From Malania oleifera (taxonomy: Eukaryota; Streptophyta; Magnoliopsida; Santalales; Ximeniaceae): a stretch of DNA of 64,000 bases. The stretch is taken from positions 32,848,214 to 32,912,213 of the forward strand of contig NC_080417.1 of NCBI RefSeq assembly GCF_029873635.1, written 5' to 3'. The notes under the pieces are model-generated. The model had not been told where the DNA came from and ran no database searches. It saw nothing but the letters and a program-made list of their open reading frames with translations. Shown here piece by piece: positions 11,690 to 23,535 of this stretch (the stretch's first letter is position 1; each line of letters opens with the position of its first letter). The position numbers were made by a program, and so were the translations under genes.

Positions 11690-13119
11690 TATAAATATCC
11701 ACTTGGGTTGCTTAATCACTAAGAAATCAAATATCCTCTCTCTATTCTCTACAAGATTTGTGGATTAGATCTTCATTCTAGGCATTTTTGGGTTTTGACT
11801 TTAAATAGAGGTAAGACTCAATTTTCAATTCTGATTCAGTAGTTAAGTAGGGAATGGAATTGTGAGTACTTTCTGTACTGTGGTTTATAGGTTTTGGGAA
11901 CTCAGTTCGCTGCTGATTGTAGAGTTCGGGATTGGTCGTTTGGGGAAAGGTAAGGGGATTTTGTTTATGTCAGTTATTTTTGAAATCGAACTCGGTAGAA
12001 CTGTGGTTCACGGTCTTGTGTGTGTTTTGGTTACTCATTTGGGGAAATCTAATTGGCAAAACTATAGGTTTTTCATGTTACAGTTTTGGGAAAAAGGGGG
12101 CATTGGGTGGCATCTTTGGTTTTTTTGGAAAACCATAAATATGTTGTGATATATATTGTGTTATAGGGATGGTCGTGCCTTGACTTGTTTAAACTGTAAA
12201 TGCTTGGAAAATTATGATTTTAGATTACCAAATGGTTAGTTTGGTTATATGGGTGTGGTTAGTTTGGTTATATGAGCATGCATGGTTGTATTTTGTTGAA
12301 ATGCAATAGGAACTGGGTTCCGAATTGTTCCAGGTACTGAAAAAGTGTCTGACTCAATATCTGAGGGTGTGAAATATCACCTGCCATGTGTGGCAACAGT
12401 GTTCGGCTCTATATCTGAGGGTGTGAGCCTTACGAGTTGATCATTGAAGGCTGTGGATCCACCAGTTGTACCAGTACGATGCCATGGGAGCTTGGGGATA
12501 CGCCATGTGCTGGGGACGCCATGTAATGCAGGCCAACTTTAGGCTGAAGGGTGTGACGACACCAGGTTGCTTGATTATGTGTGTGTGTGTGAATGCACTG
12601 TACTGGAATTATTTTGTGAAAATACAGGAATTTGCATTGAACTGTGTATGTTTTGTGTCATGATAACACTCATATGCCACACACCGGTATAACCTGGATC
12701 TGCCTTACTGAGATGCGTCTCACCCGTACTATACATACATATTTTTCTAGTCCTTCGAGTAACCAGTACTAGTGTTTTTGTATTGGGAGCGTAGCGGTCA
12801 GTGTACTGTGGGAAGTACTTGGGTGAGTACTAGGACTGTATCGGGTTGTCTTTTGGGATATGGTTGGCACTCGGGTTTATGTTTTGTATTATGGAACCTG
12901 GATTCCTTTTGTATAGACTCTAGTATGGTACAAATTATGTATAGAAAGACCTTTTTCTGCTGTGTAACTGTGATGTATATGAATGTGTATAGGGTGTACG
13001 GGAACCCCACAGGGTCGGACCCTCATTCATTGTGCTGTGACATTGATGATTTGTATGATACAGGGATAGGTTAGGTTATTTATTCACCCCTAGGTCCCAT
13101 TACCGGGTTCAAGGCGTGA
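11690..13119 (+). repeat. Ty3/gypsy-type LTR, R-U5 part, plus strand
   Basis: Begins at the TATA box and runs through a leader. It contains the block CTTACTGAGATGCGTCTCACCC (12706-12727), the inverse of the GGGTGAGACGACGCTTAGTAAG block in the minus-strand copies. It ends at GGCGTGACA, a plausible LTR terminus. Short open stretches here (for example 12772-13074) have no recognisable protein features. No PBS follows the end, so the internal region is absent. Confidence 0.6.
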
Positions 13120-13395
13120 CACCCCTTGACTCGGTCAAATTCATCAACAAAATGATGCCTTCGTCGATGAACCCCATAAGGTCGTTCGTCGACGAAAGAA
13201 GGGCCTCGTTGACGAACCCTAAGCCTAATATTTTTCAAACATTCTGGATCTCTTCGTCGACAAAGCTCTGAATTTCAGCGACGAACCACAAAAGGGCCTT
13301 CGTCGAAAAAAACATGGAGTTCATCGACGAAGCCTGCTCAAATCCCTTTTTTTATTTTCTTATTTAATTTCTTTATTTTCATGGTTTAGGTCTCT
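13120..13395 (-). repeat. Gypsy LTR tip with TCGTCGACGA cluster
   Basis: About eight palindrome variants between 13140 and 13335, then a T-rich segment ending GGTCTCTATA, the same ending as at 8057-8067. It abuts copia B directly at 13396. It is probably the U3 tip of a minus-strand gypsy LTR whose remainder is missing here. Confidence 0.55.
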
Positions 13396-15628
13396 ATAAT
13401 ATGCAAGACACCACAACAGAATGGTGTGGTAGAAAGGATGAACAAAAAAATAGTTGAAAGAGCTCGATGTCTCAGGTTGAATGTAGGACTTGCAAAGAAC
13501 TTCTGGGGAGTGGCAGTGAATATGACATGTTTCATAATTAACATGTCACCAATGGCAACACTAGATGGGAAATTAGCAGAGGAGGTGTGGAGAAGCAGCA
13601 TGGTGACTACTCTGGTTTAAGAGTATTTGGATGTCTAGTCTACCTCCATGTTTCTAGTAAGGAGAGATCAAAGCTTGATTAAAAGTCTAGATAGTGTATC
13701 TTTCAGGGGTATTAGAAAGGGGCAAAAGGTTTCAAGCTCTGGGATTCAAAGGCAAACAAGGTGGGGATCAATAGAGATGTTGTTTTTAATGAAAAATCCC
13801 TGTTGCAGCATACTCAGGAAGAAGAGAAGCAGGTGCTAGAAAATTGCAGCAACAATGAGCATATGGTGCAGGTGGAGCGAGAGACTCAAGGTAGAGATGA
13901 CAATGTTTAGAACATAGGGATTTCTAGCTCAGGAGATCAGCAACATCATAGTATAGCTATAAACAAACCCAGACGCACTATCAGGCCACCCTCAGGTATG
14001 GTTTTGATGACTTGGTTTCTTATGCACTCATTACTAATCGCGAGGATCCTACTACTTTTCAAGAGGGGGTGCACAGTCAAGAGAAAATAGATGGATAGGT
14101 GCTATGGTGAAGGAGATTGAGTCTCTGCATAAGAATTAGACATAGGAGTTGGTGGAGCTTCTAGAAGGGAATAGGGCAATAGGATGCAAATGGGTGTATA
14201 ATAAGAAAGGAACAATATCAGAAAAAGAAAGAAAAATTCAAGGCTCGTCTAGGAGTAGAGGATTACTCAGAGAGAAAAGTGGTTGAATATTATGAGATCT
14301 TCTCCCTTGTGATCAGACACAGTTCCATCAGGGTAGTGTTGGGATTGGTAACATATTTTGATATGCATTTGTAGCAGATATATGTAAAGACAACGTTTCT
14401 TCATGGTGATTTGGAGGGGCTAATTTACATGGTATAGTTAGGAGGGTTTAGTCAGCCTAGATAGAAACACTTGCTTTGTAAATTGAGGAAATCATTTTAT
14501 GGGCCAAATTAGTCTCCGAGGTAGTGGTGCTAGTGACTTGACTCTTGCATGATCTGGATTGGCTACAAGAGATGTGAATATGATTGTTGTGTTTATGTGA
14601 AGAGTCTTGATGATGATTTATTTATTTTTCTGTCGTTTTATGTGGATGATATGTTGATTGCTACAAAGAGTATGAGTGTGGTCAACAAGTTGAAAACTCT
14701 TTTGAGAAAAGGATTTGACATGAAGGATTTGGATGAAGCCAAGAAGATTCTTGGGATAGAGATTTGTAGGGACAGAGCTTCCAGGAGATTATGGTTATCT
14801 TAGTGTGGCTATTTTGAGAGGGTGTTGGAGAGGTTCATAATGGACAATGCAAAATTGGTGAGTACATATTTGGTGAATCATTTTAAAGTATCTGACACTT
14901 AGTGCTCGAAGATAGATGATGAATTTCAAGACATGTTAAAGGATTTGTGTGCTAGTGCAGCGGGGTGCTTGATGCATCTTATGGTTTGTGCAAGACTAGA
15001 CTTGGCACAAGTTGTCAGTGTGGTCAGCAAGTTTTTATCAAATCCAGAATGACAACATTAGGATGTAGTCAAGTGGATTTTTAGATACTTGAGGGGTACT
15101 ACATACTATGACATCATGTTTGGTAGATAACAGGGTGATCCTTCTGTTGTGGGATATGTCGATGCAAACTATGCGAGGGACTTGATGATGTAGGAAGTCT
15201 ACCAGAGGGTATATATTCACTCTTGTTGGGGGGGGGGGGGGGAGGGGCGCTATATGTTGGAGGTCTATGGTTCAGTCTCTAGTTACACTATCTACTACTG
15301 AGTCAGAGTATATGACAGTGGCTGAGGCTGCCAATGGAGCTTTACGGCTTATAAAATTGGTCAAGGAGTTGGATATTAAGTAAGGTGGAGTTCAATTGCA
15401 TTGTGATAGTCAGAGTGTCATTCATTTGGCAAAGAACTAGGTGTATCATGCGAGGACCAAGCATATAGATTTGAGGTTCCACAGGATTAGGGAATTGGTT
15501 TCTTTTGGTGAACTACTACCTGAGAAAGTTCACAATTCTGAGAATGCAGCAAAAATTTTGACAAAGCCTGTTACCATAGATGTAGCTCCAAGTAGTGTTT
15601 TCTTTTCTATTAAGAGGTGAATATTCAC
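13396..15628 (+). pseudogene. copia B integrase, reverse transcriptase and RNase H
   Basis: 13396-13620 encodes the end of the integrase core (NGVVERMN with catalytic E kept, then LRLNVGLAKNFW). Integrase C-terminal and linker sequence follow to about 14050, and the RT from 14100 with many stops. Residues 14-40 of the open stretch 14549-14803 hold FLSFYVDDMLIA with an intact Y-V-D-D. RNase H follows to 15620. A run of about 15 G at 15226-15242 disrupts the RNase H frame. Stops are mostly TAG at glutamine positions. Confidence 0.82.
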
Positions 15629-16108
15629 TGATTACACGCTTAAACTGCGTAATTAAGTGGTTTAATTCATACATTGAGGCTTATATTTTTAAGTAAATAC
15701 CTAATTACTCTCAATAATTAACATCGTGTTTTATTTATAATATTTGGTTTTATTGAGTAAATTATGAATTTTTGGTATTTTTTATCGTAGGGCAATTATT
15801 GGAAGCTAAAACCGACGCCATTTAGTAATCTGTGCTTAATTTCCTCGTCCAACTCCGATCGAGATGATTCAAAATGCTGTGGAAAGTTGAGAAAATTATC
15901 TACCACTTTCGTGTTTCGGGCTTTGAAATATACGAACTGTATGATGGTCAAAATCAGACATATTCGTTGGGAAGCAAAAAGAAGAAACAAAATGAAGAAA
16001 AAAGAAAAAAAAAAACAAAAAAAATATTATTTGGGTTGATTTGACCTGACCATGTAGTCGAGTCCTTCCCCCTTGGCGCTAGGCGTGTAGGGTTCTTAGG
16101 TGGGGGAG

Positions 16109-16111
<3 letters not shown>

Positions 16112-16168
<57 letters not shown>
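16112..16168. repeat. (TA)n microsatellite
   Basis: A pure TA run in the LTR of F. The 3' LTR has only TATATATG at the same place (23055), so the tract expanded or collapsed after the LTRs diverged. Confidence 0.96.
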
Positions 16169-16171
<3 letters not shown>

Positions 16172-16670
16172 CTCCTTTCTTTCTTGGAGACAGCCCCTCT
16201 CTCATCCTCTCAAACTCTTCTCTCTTCACTCTCCCTACTCCCTCTTCTCTCCTCTCTTCTCTCTCCTTCCTTCTCTAGGCCAGACGCTCCTCCGGAGCCT
16301 CTCTTTTCTTTTCAATTTCTAAATCTCCTCTCTTCTCTTGACTCTCCCTCTTTTTCTCTTCTCTTTTCCCTTCCTCTTTCTCATTGCTTCTCTACTTCCT
16401 TGTTGCTGCCTTGCCGCCGCCCAAGTTGCCACTACTCCCTGCCTGTTGTGCTACCAGCCGAGAAACTCTAGCCCTCTTCCATTGCTGCTGTTGCCAAGCC
16501 AAGCCTGAGAACCTCCTACTGCTGCTTCGTGGAGGAAGACCTGAGCCACCTCTTGCTGTGCTGGAGAAGGCCATCCCGCATCCCCTTCCCCTGCTACTCT
16601 CTCATAGATTTTCTATGCTACTACGACACCCAAGGGACCCGAAAGACTCTTGCTGTCATGCTACTCCTAT

Positions 16671-16674
<4 letters not shown>

Positions 16675-16720
<46 letters not shown>
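16675..16720. repeat. (CT)n microsatellite
   Basis: A pure CT run in the LTR leader, shared in position with 23490-23531 and, inverted, with 3831-3888. Confidence 0.96.
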
Positions 16721-16722
<2 letters not shown>

Positions 16723-16747
16723 TTTTGCCTTTAAATACTTGCATAAT

Positions 16748-18224
16748 TGACTCACTCAAAAAATGAGCAGCTCGGAAGCTATCCTAAGTATAGGAGTTCT
16801 GTCGTGTAATATTAAGCCCAAGGGCTAGATCGTCTCCTCAGGGAATGCGTTTTAATTTCAAATTTTACGTTCGCCCAATCGAAAAATAAAAGTATACTGA
16901 ACTCAGTTCAGATTCGAGATTTTTTAGAATTTTGGGGACTTAAACAAAAACTTAAATTAAAGTCCTAAAACTAGCATGCACGAAATTAAATAACAATAAA
17001 GGAAACCCTAGGCTACTCAAGGAAATGCCAAAGCATATTAACTAAGAATGGAAACTTTAAACATGGAATTAAAATTACGCTATGGAAACTTAATCGGATT
17101 TAACACACATATACTAAAAATTAGATCTTTAACCAAAATAATAGCTCAAACCACAATCACAATTTAAAGACGAAACAACCAAAAATTTAACACATAAACG
17201 ATAACAAAAAAAATAATGGAAACACAAGAAATTAAACTAGACTTAATTAAAAAAAACTAAATTAAAACTCCCACTAATTAAAACTAAACACTTGACAATG
17301 CCCAACTTAAAAAAGAAATTTCAAATAACATTAAAAAAAAACTAAACTTTATTTAGTAATTAAAGACTAAACAAAAATAAATAAAAGTGAGAGAGAGAGA
17401 GAAAAAGAAAACAAAATAGAGCATGGCTCGGTTGTTGGTTAGGAGGATCTCCGGTTGTGATCTGTTGCAAGGGCGCTGCTGCTGGTATTGTTGCTGCCGT
17501 ACCAGAACAAGGGCTGTGTTCGGCCATGGCTGCTGTGTTGTGCAGCAGACGACTGTTGTGGGTGGCCGAAGAAGGGGAGAAAAGAACTGAGAAGTAGAGA
17601 GTGAGAGAGGGGAAAACAGGGGAAGAGAGGAGAGTTTGAGGGAGCGAAAGTAAAGGGAAGAGAAGAGAGCAAGATGAAAAAAAACAAAGCCAACTAAAGA
17701 AGAAGAAGAAGAAGAAGAAGAAGAAGAAGAGGAAGAGGAGAGGAGAGGAGAGCTTGGTGTGCAGGGCACACGCTGGGAAAGAGGGGAAGAGAAGAATAAA
17801 TAGAGATTGGGGAAGAAAGCCCTAGACCCGGATTAGAGATTTGACCCATTTATAGGACCCGAATTATTATATTTTTTTGTTCTCTATTCATTGCAAATTC
17901 TACTCTTCTGGAGCCCGTATCTCATAAAACTTAAAACACAAAAGTTGTATATAATCCTTTCCTCTTTCTCTAGAAATTTGAATCGTCTCAATCGGAGCTC
18001 GGACGGAAAAGTTATGCATAAAATACGAACAGGTGTCGGTTTTGGTTCCCGGGAATTTTCCTGCGACAAAAAATTACCAAAACTTCATAAATAGTGCAAT
18101 AAAGTTCAAGAATGATGATTTTGACACTTTATTAAAATATTGGACAATTTTAGACATTTAATTAAAAATATAAACGGTAAAACCCGGGTTAAGCGTCCAA
18201 TTACGCAATTTCGGCGCGTAATCA
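16748..18224 (-). mobile_element. Solo LTR of the same family inserted in the LTR of F
   Basis: On the plus strand it begins TGACTCACTC and ends GCGCGTAATCA, the exact reverse complement layout of the family LTR (TGATTACGCG...GAGTCA). It is flanked by perfect ATAAT duplications (16743-16747 and 18225-18229). Length is 1477 bp. Outer LTR sequence continues on both sides. No internal sequence remains, so it is a solo LTR on the opposite strand of its host. Confidence 0.9.
17697..17753. repeat. (GAA)n / purine-rich tract
   Basis: AAG repeats grading into AGGAG repeats in the solo LTR; on the minus strand it is the CT-rich LTR leader. Confidence 0.9.
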
Positions 18225-18967
18225 ATAATCATTGTTGAATTCGAGTAAATTTTTATTCAAGTTTTGAACTCTTGAATTTTGTTTGGGTATTATTATTAAA
18301 GCTTATTTATTTTCTTTCGATTCTTATTTAATATTATTGTTAGAGCTAATTTTTTCTTGGTTTATTTTTTATTTTTTGTTAAAGTTTAGTTTAATCTAAA
18401 AAGAAAAAGGAAAAAAATTTATTTTCTTTAGGAATTAAAATTGTTGTCTTCCCTAGAATTTAATTTTTGTTAGGTTTTAATTATTTTAATTTTAGTTTAA
18501 TTAAAGTTTGAATTTTTATCGTGTTTCAGTTCATAGCTTAATTGTTAAAGAGTTAATTTGGGTTCGCGTTATTGATTGTATTGAAACTTAATTTCTATTT
18601 GAGTTTGTGTTCGATTGAGTTTTTTTCTTTTAGAGTTACATGCTTAAATTGCATAGTAAAGTTTTGATCTTTAGGTTTTTTTCCAAAATTTTAAACGTAG
18701 GATCTTCGTTCTCATTGTTAAATTTAATTCGTGATAGGGCTCATAGTTTAAATTTCACGTTGCTTTGATTCATCAAAAGAAATCTCAAACATAACTGTAT
18801 TCAGCGACCTTTTTGTTTCTTATTTTCGGATTGGAATTATGCAAAATTTGGAACTAAACTGCATTCCCCAAGGAGACGATCTGGCCTTTGGGCTAAGTAT
18901 TACACAACTAAACTCCTATATTTGGGATAGCTTCCGAGCCACTCATCTTTCGAATGAGTCAATTTTT

Positions 18968-18985
18968 TGGTACTATTGTCGAGGA
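18968..18985 (+). other. Decayed primer binding site of element F
   Basis: TGGTACTATTGTCGAGGA, six bases after the LTR end. From memory, Athila and related plant elements have TGGCGCCGTTGCCGGGGA here, complementary to a tRNA-Asp 3' end. The five differences are all C to T or G to A, which fits decay of methylated cytosines on either strand. Confidence 0.75.
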
Positions 18986-19153
18986 ATGTCAGTTTTAATT
19001 TCAAATTAGTGTTTTTCCTATTATTTTAATTTTTCTCATGAAAAAGAAAAAGAAAAAAAATTGAGTTTTGAAAAAAATATGACTGCACCTGCATCACACA
19101 CGCTTATGGATTTTTTGCAGCCCACATGAACCACACAACCATCTTGCATTATA

Positions 19154-20270
19154 TTGCCTGAGAATGCACAGAACTTTAACATTAAGCCTGGAATGATATC
19201 TATGATACCTCAATTTTATGGGATGGAGTATGAAAATCAGTATCAACATTTAACAGATTTTGAGTTTGCATGTGTTACATTCATAGATGGGGCTGCTACT
19301 AATCAGGCAATTAGATTGCGTCTACTTCCTTTTTCATTGAAAGACAAGGTTAAGACGTGGTTTAATTCTCTTAAGCCTAATTCTATTTCTAGTTGGGTTG
19401 ATATGCAAAACGAATTTCTGCTTAAATTTTTTCTCTTACAGATAACTCAATTTTTGCAGGAACAGATCAGTCGATTCATGCAAAGGGCTGATGAGACATT
19501 TCAAGAAAGCTGGGAGAGATTTAGAGATTTGGTTAATATGTGCCCTGACCATGGATTTGAATCATGGCACCTGGTTAACTATTTCTACACTGCGTTGACT
19601 CCTGAATGGAAACAATTCGTTCATACTATGTGTCAGGATATTTCTTCAACAAGGAGCCTGATGAGGCATTGGATTTTTTGGATCATTTAGCTAACTATGC
19701 TCAACAGTGGAACACTAAGACTGACCGAAGACCAGTTGCAGCTTAAGCATTAAGAGCAATACATGGTGGAGAGTGGTATGAACTGAAAGATGATTTTTAT
19801 GTTGAAACATATCTGGCTGACCTTACTAGAAGATTGGATGCTACGGAGATAGAAAAGGAGAATAGTACAGAGCAACTTCAGAATTAACCTTCCCAGTCCT
19901 ATGCACCCCCTTATCAGCCGTCATATCATTAGGCTGCTTTTCATCATCAGTATCAGTCACAAAAGATCTCTCAGAGTTATGCACCTTCAGGAGTTTAATC
20001 TAATGCAGCACTTGCTCCATCGGAGAAGTCTCTTGAGGATGCTTTTCAGCAGTTCATGCAGATTCAAGTCACAACTAACAATCAGTACACTCAGATCATA
20101 AATGAAATGCGGGACACCATTAATGAGATGAGCACGTAGTTGAATATCTTAGAAAAAAGGGAATTTTCGGTCGAACCTCAGCCTAACCCTTAAGAATACC
20201 AGCACCAACAACAACAAATACATAATGTTTCTCTTGAGACAGCAGAGGTCGTTATTATTTAGAGAAGTGG
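19154..20270 (+). pseudogene. Athila-type gag of element F
   Basis: The open stretch 19154-19690 (178 residues) carries the retrotransposon gag capsid domain at about residues 15-160. It has the usual pattern: an aromatic-rich start, then LLPFSLKDKVKTWFNSL, later FQESWERFRDLVNMCPDHG, then YTALTPEWK. A frameshift near 19640 and later stops break the rest. The remaining gag can be followed to about 20270 by its Q/Y-rich tail and a R-S-G-K-E motif that precedes protease in Athila elements. Gag would form virus-like particles; this copy cannot. It is the only retroviral-type protein seen in the element. Confidence 0.85.
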
Positions 20271-20900
20271 AAAAGAAGTTTCCCAACTTGAGATACTCAT
20301 CGATAGACCAACAGTTGTCCTGACACTTGAAGTTACAACTGAGATAGATGAGGTCAAAGAAAAATTAGAGGAAGCGAGCCTAGAATTGAAAAATTCAGTT
20401 AACATGGAGACCGAGACCAGTAAAGAGTACCAACTTGTGTTACCTTACCCTCAAAGATTGACAGCCATGGAACTATCATTCCCTACTAGAATAAATGTCA
20501 AGGAGTGCAATGTTGAAGCGAATCCCCGCAGTGGTATGGTGATGGGTACACTCGATAAAGAGGGTGAGCAGAATGGTGAGAATTTAACTTTCAAGGAATC
20601 AGGTAAAACTTTTAATACTAATACTCTTGACGAACCAAAGGCAACTAATCTAACACATGTGCCTCAAAGACCGGTTCTTAAAGAAGTGAAATCCCTGAAA
20701 AATATACTGAATAACAATCCCTTCTTATTAAAACAAGGAAAGAATCTGCACATATTTTGTCTGGTACCTTAAAACATATTGATATATTTGAGGCTAACTT
20801 TTGTGCAGGTAACAAGGCAGATTCATTTTGGCAACTCAAATTTGGAGACTCGCCGGTTCAATTTACAGACCTGTACCCACCAGATGAAAATCCTCCAGAG
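20271..20900 (+). pseudogene. Post-gag remnant, pol missing
   Basis: The open stretch 20386-20772 (128 residues) begins just after a PYPQRL-type motif, which in Athila elements sits between gag and protease/RT. The rest has no recognisable domain. A second stretch, about 20770-20920, ends in a Pro/Glu-rich tail. Normal Athila elements carry 3 kb or more of pol here, so pol was lost in this lineage or copy. I cannot assign a function to the residual reading frames. Confidence 0.5.
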
Positions 20901-22590
20901 CCTTCGCCAAGCAGACTGTGATATTTTTCTTTCCCTTCTTTTCATTTTGTTTTACCTTACTTTATTTTTAGTTTATTTTCAAGTACATTTTCTGTAGTTT
21001 TAGTTTTGTTTTCCCTTACTTCTCGACCCAGGTATGCTTTACTTCTCTTGTGCACATCTTTTCTATCTCCCCCATACTTCCACATTGAGGACAATGTTCC
21101 ACTTTAGTTGGGGGGTGATAATTTGCATGCAACACTATGCACGTCCACTTGTTGAATTTTCTTCTTAATAAAAAAAATTTTTTTTAAAAAGAGAAAGAAA
21201 GAAAGAAAGAGTATTGAAGATAGACGATTATGTCATAATTAACACTGACTTATACCCTTCACATACTTGCATATAACTTAAGAATTACATACTCGAGTCA
21301 TTTATGTGCTGTTTCTCTTTATATGACTTTGTAACTCCATGAAGAATTGATTGGTAGTACACTTATGTTAATTTGGCTATATAAACTCTTGTATTTACAT
21401 GGTATCTCATGAGGCTGAATAGACACATTCACATGATTCATTGCACTTAGGGTTCCTTGTGAGCACTGAAAGAACACCTGTGGCGACTATGACACCTTGT
21501 GAAGTATCCTTGAACTATTTATCGCCATTTTGAGCGTTAACGTCAAATTAGAGTTCATGGAACTCAGTTCTCTTTTCTTCTAGATGATTCTTTGTACACT
21601 AATCTATGACTTTGATTTGCTAGCTTAGAGGTGGCATCTAATGGGGAGATAGAAACTTAAGTCTTGTAGCTTACCTAAGATGTGAAGGCTGAACCACCCC
21701 TAGAGATAAACTTAGTTCATGGACTATTGTTCGAGTTTAATAGCCATTGGTGGTATGAAGACAATAAAAGAAGTGTAATGATTGTCCTAATTGACAATGA
21801 AAAGACAGAAATTGAAGAATGAGCAGAAGAAAGAATAAGAAAAATAGAAATGCACATGAAATGAAAGGTTAATACCTACTCCATATAAATACCACAAAGA
21901 GTTAGGGACACGACACACGTTCTTCACATATGGAGACTCTTCAACTGCTTAATACTTCAGATGTATTCACGCCAGGTTTGTGATTAAGTTGATCTAAGGT
22001 GGTCTTGGTTGGATATGGCGAGTAGATGAGAAGATGCTAGGGTGAAGGACTCGACACCTCATGAATAGGCTGGATCCTTTTCAAACTAGTCCACTCCATA
22101 CATTTAGCATTTGTTCCTTGCAATATGTGGGATGTTTGATCGCGACACTCCTCCTCACATATGATGAGTGAACCCATTCTTTTTGAGTATTTTTTAGGGT
22201 ATATCAGTTAGGCCGAGTCAAATGACCATTATGTAGGTGTCCACTGGTATCCTGGGTGTAACGAGTCATACACATTACACATACCTCAAGATTTCTCTTA
22301 TTTATACTCAGATTTATATGACCACATTAACTCTGAATTGTACAGCTGGTTAACTTCATGTGAGTATATTGTTCTTAATGGCTATATAACGATGAAACTT
22401 GCATAAATGACTTACTTCAGATTTTTGTGCATTGTATATGATGAACTTGTGTGAAATTTGGTTATATTCTTGTGTGTGAAACGGTATGGTTGTGTTGCAT
22501 ATGCAGTCGTCTCATGTTTGTTGGAGTTAGTATTTATGGGTATCGCCTTGGAATTCATTCACGTTATTTACTAGAGACTAGCAAAACGTT
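20901..22590 (+). other. 3' untranslated internal region of element F
   Basis: No coding features were recognised. Parts are repeated elsewhere in the window: about 21700-22590 matches 5814-4912 inverted, and about 21125-21590 matches 24377-23936 inverted. The strip 21100-21120 (GTTGGGGGGTGATAA) resembles a second polypurine tract. Confidence 0.7.
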
Positions 22591-22602
22591 AGTTGGGGGG
22601 TG
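22591..22602 (+). other. Polypurine tract of element F
   Basis: AGTTGGGGGGTG lies directly before the LTR start TGATTACGC at 22603. The equivalent on the minus strand is at 4900-4911. Confidence 0.8.
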
Positions 22603-23486
22603 TGATTACGCACTTAAATTACGTAATTAGGTGGTTTAATTCAAGCATTGAGACTTATACTTTTAATTAAATACCTAACTACTCTCAATAATTTAACATC
22701 ATGTCTTATTTATAATATTTGTTACGGGTATTTTTTATTGTAGGGCAATTATTGGAAGCTAAAAGCGACGCCATTTCGTAATCTATGCGTAATTTCCTTA
22801 TCCAAGTTTTGATCGAGACGATTCAAAATGTTGTGGAAAGTTGAGGAAATTATCTATGAGTTTCATGTTTCAAGCCTTGAAAGATACGAACTCTACAATG
22901 GTCAAAATCAAGCATATTCATTGGGAAGCAAAAAAGAAGAAACAAAAAGAAGAAAAAAGAAAAAAAATATTATTGAGGTTGATTTGACCTGGCCATGCAG
23001 CCGGGTCCTTCCCCCTTGGCGCTGGGCGTGTAGGGTTCTTAGGTGGGGGAGCCTTATATATGTTTTTTTCTCCTTTCTTTCTTGGAGACAGCCCCTCTCT
23101 CACCCTCTCAAACTTTTCTCTCTTCACTCTCCCTGCTCCCTCTTCTCTCCTCTCTTCTCTCGGCCACACACTCCTCCGGAGCCTCTCTTTTATTTTCAAT
23201 TTATAACTCTTCTCTCTTCTCTTGACTCTCCCTCTTTTTCTCTTCTCTTTTCCCTTCCCTTTTCTCCTTGCTTCTCTACTTCCTTGCTGCTGCCTTGCCG
23301 CCACCCAAGCTACAACAACTCCCTGCCTACTGTGCTGCCAACTGAGAAACTCCAGCCACCCCTTGCTGTACTGGAGAAGGCCATCCCATATCCCCTTCCC
23401 CTGTTGCTCTCTCTCACGGATCTACTATGCTGATGCCACACCCAAGGGACCCAAAAGCCTCTTACTACCATGTTGCTCATATTTTC

Positions 23487-23535
<49 letters not shown>

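Larger units (their letters stand above)
15629..18961 (+). repeat. 5' LTR of element F (interrupted)
   Basis: Starts TGATTACACGC at 15629 directly after TTCAC and ends GAGTCA at 18961, six bases before the PBS. Removing the nested solo LTR and one TSD copy (16748-18229) leaves about 1.85 kb. It contains a CT-rich leader (16170-16720) with (TA)n and (CT)n tracts. Long open stretches in that leader are low-complexity Leu/Ser/Pro readings, not proteins. Confidence 0.82.

Noticed and set aside
12772..13074. Open frame of 100 residues in the gypsy LTR
   Set aside because: Lies inside LTR U5-like sequence shared with other copies and has no protein features.
16100..16750. Long open frames in the CT-rich leader (also 17353-17769, 22828-23944 and 32380-32677)
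   Set aside because: Low-complexity Leu/Ser/Pro or Arg/Glu readings of microsatellites and pyrimidine-rich LTR leader; no domains, and present on several frames at once.
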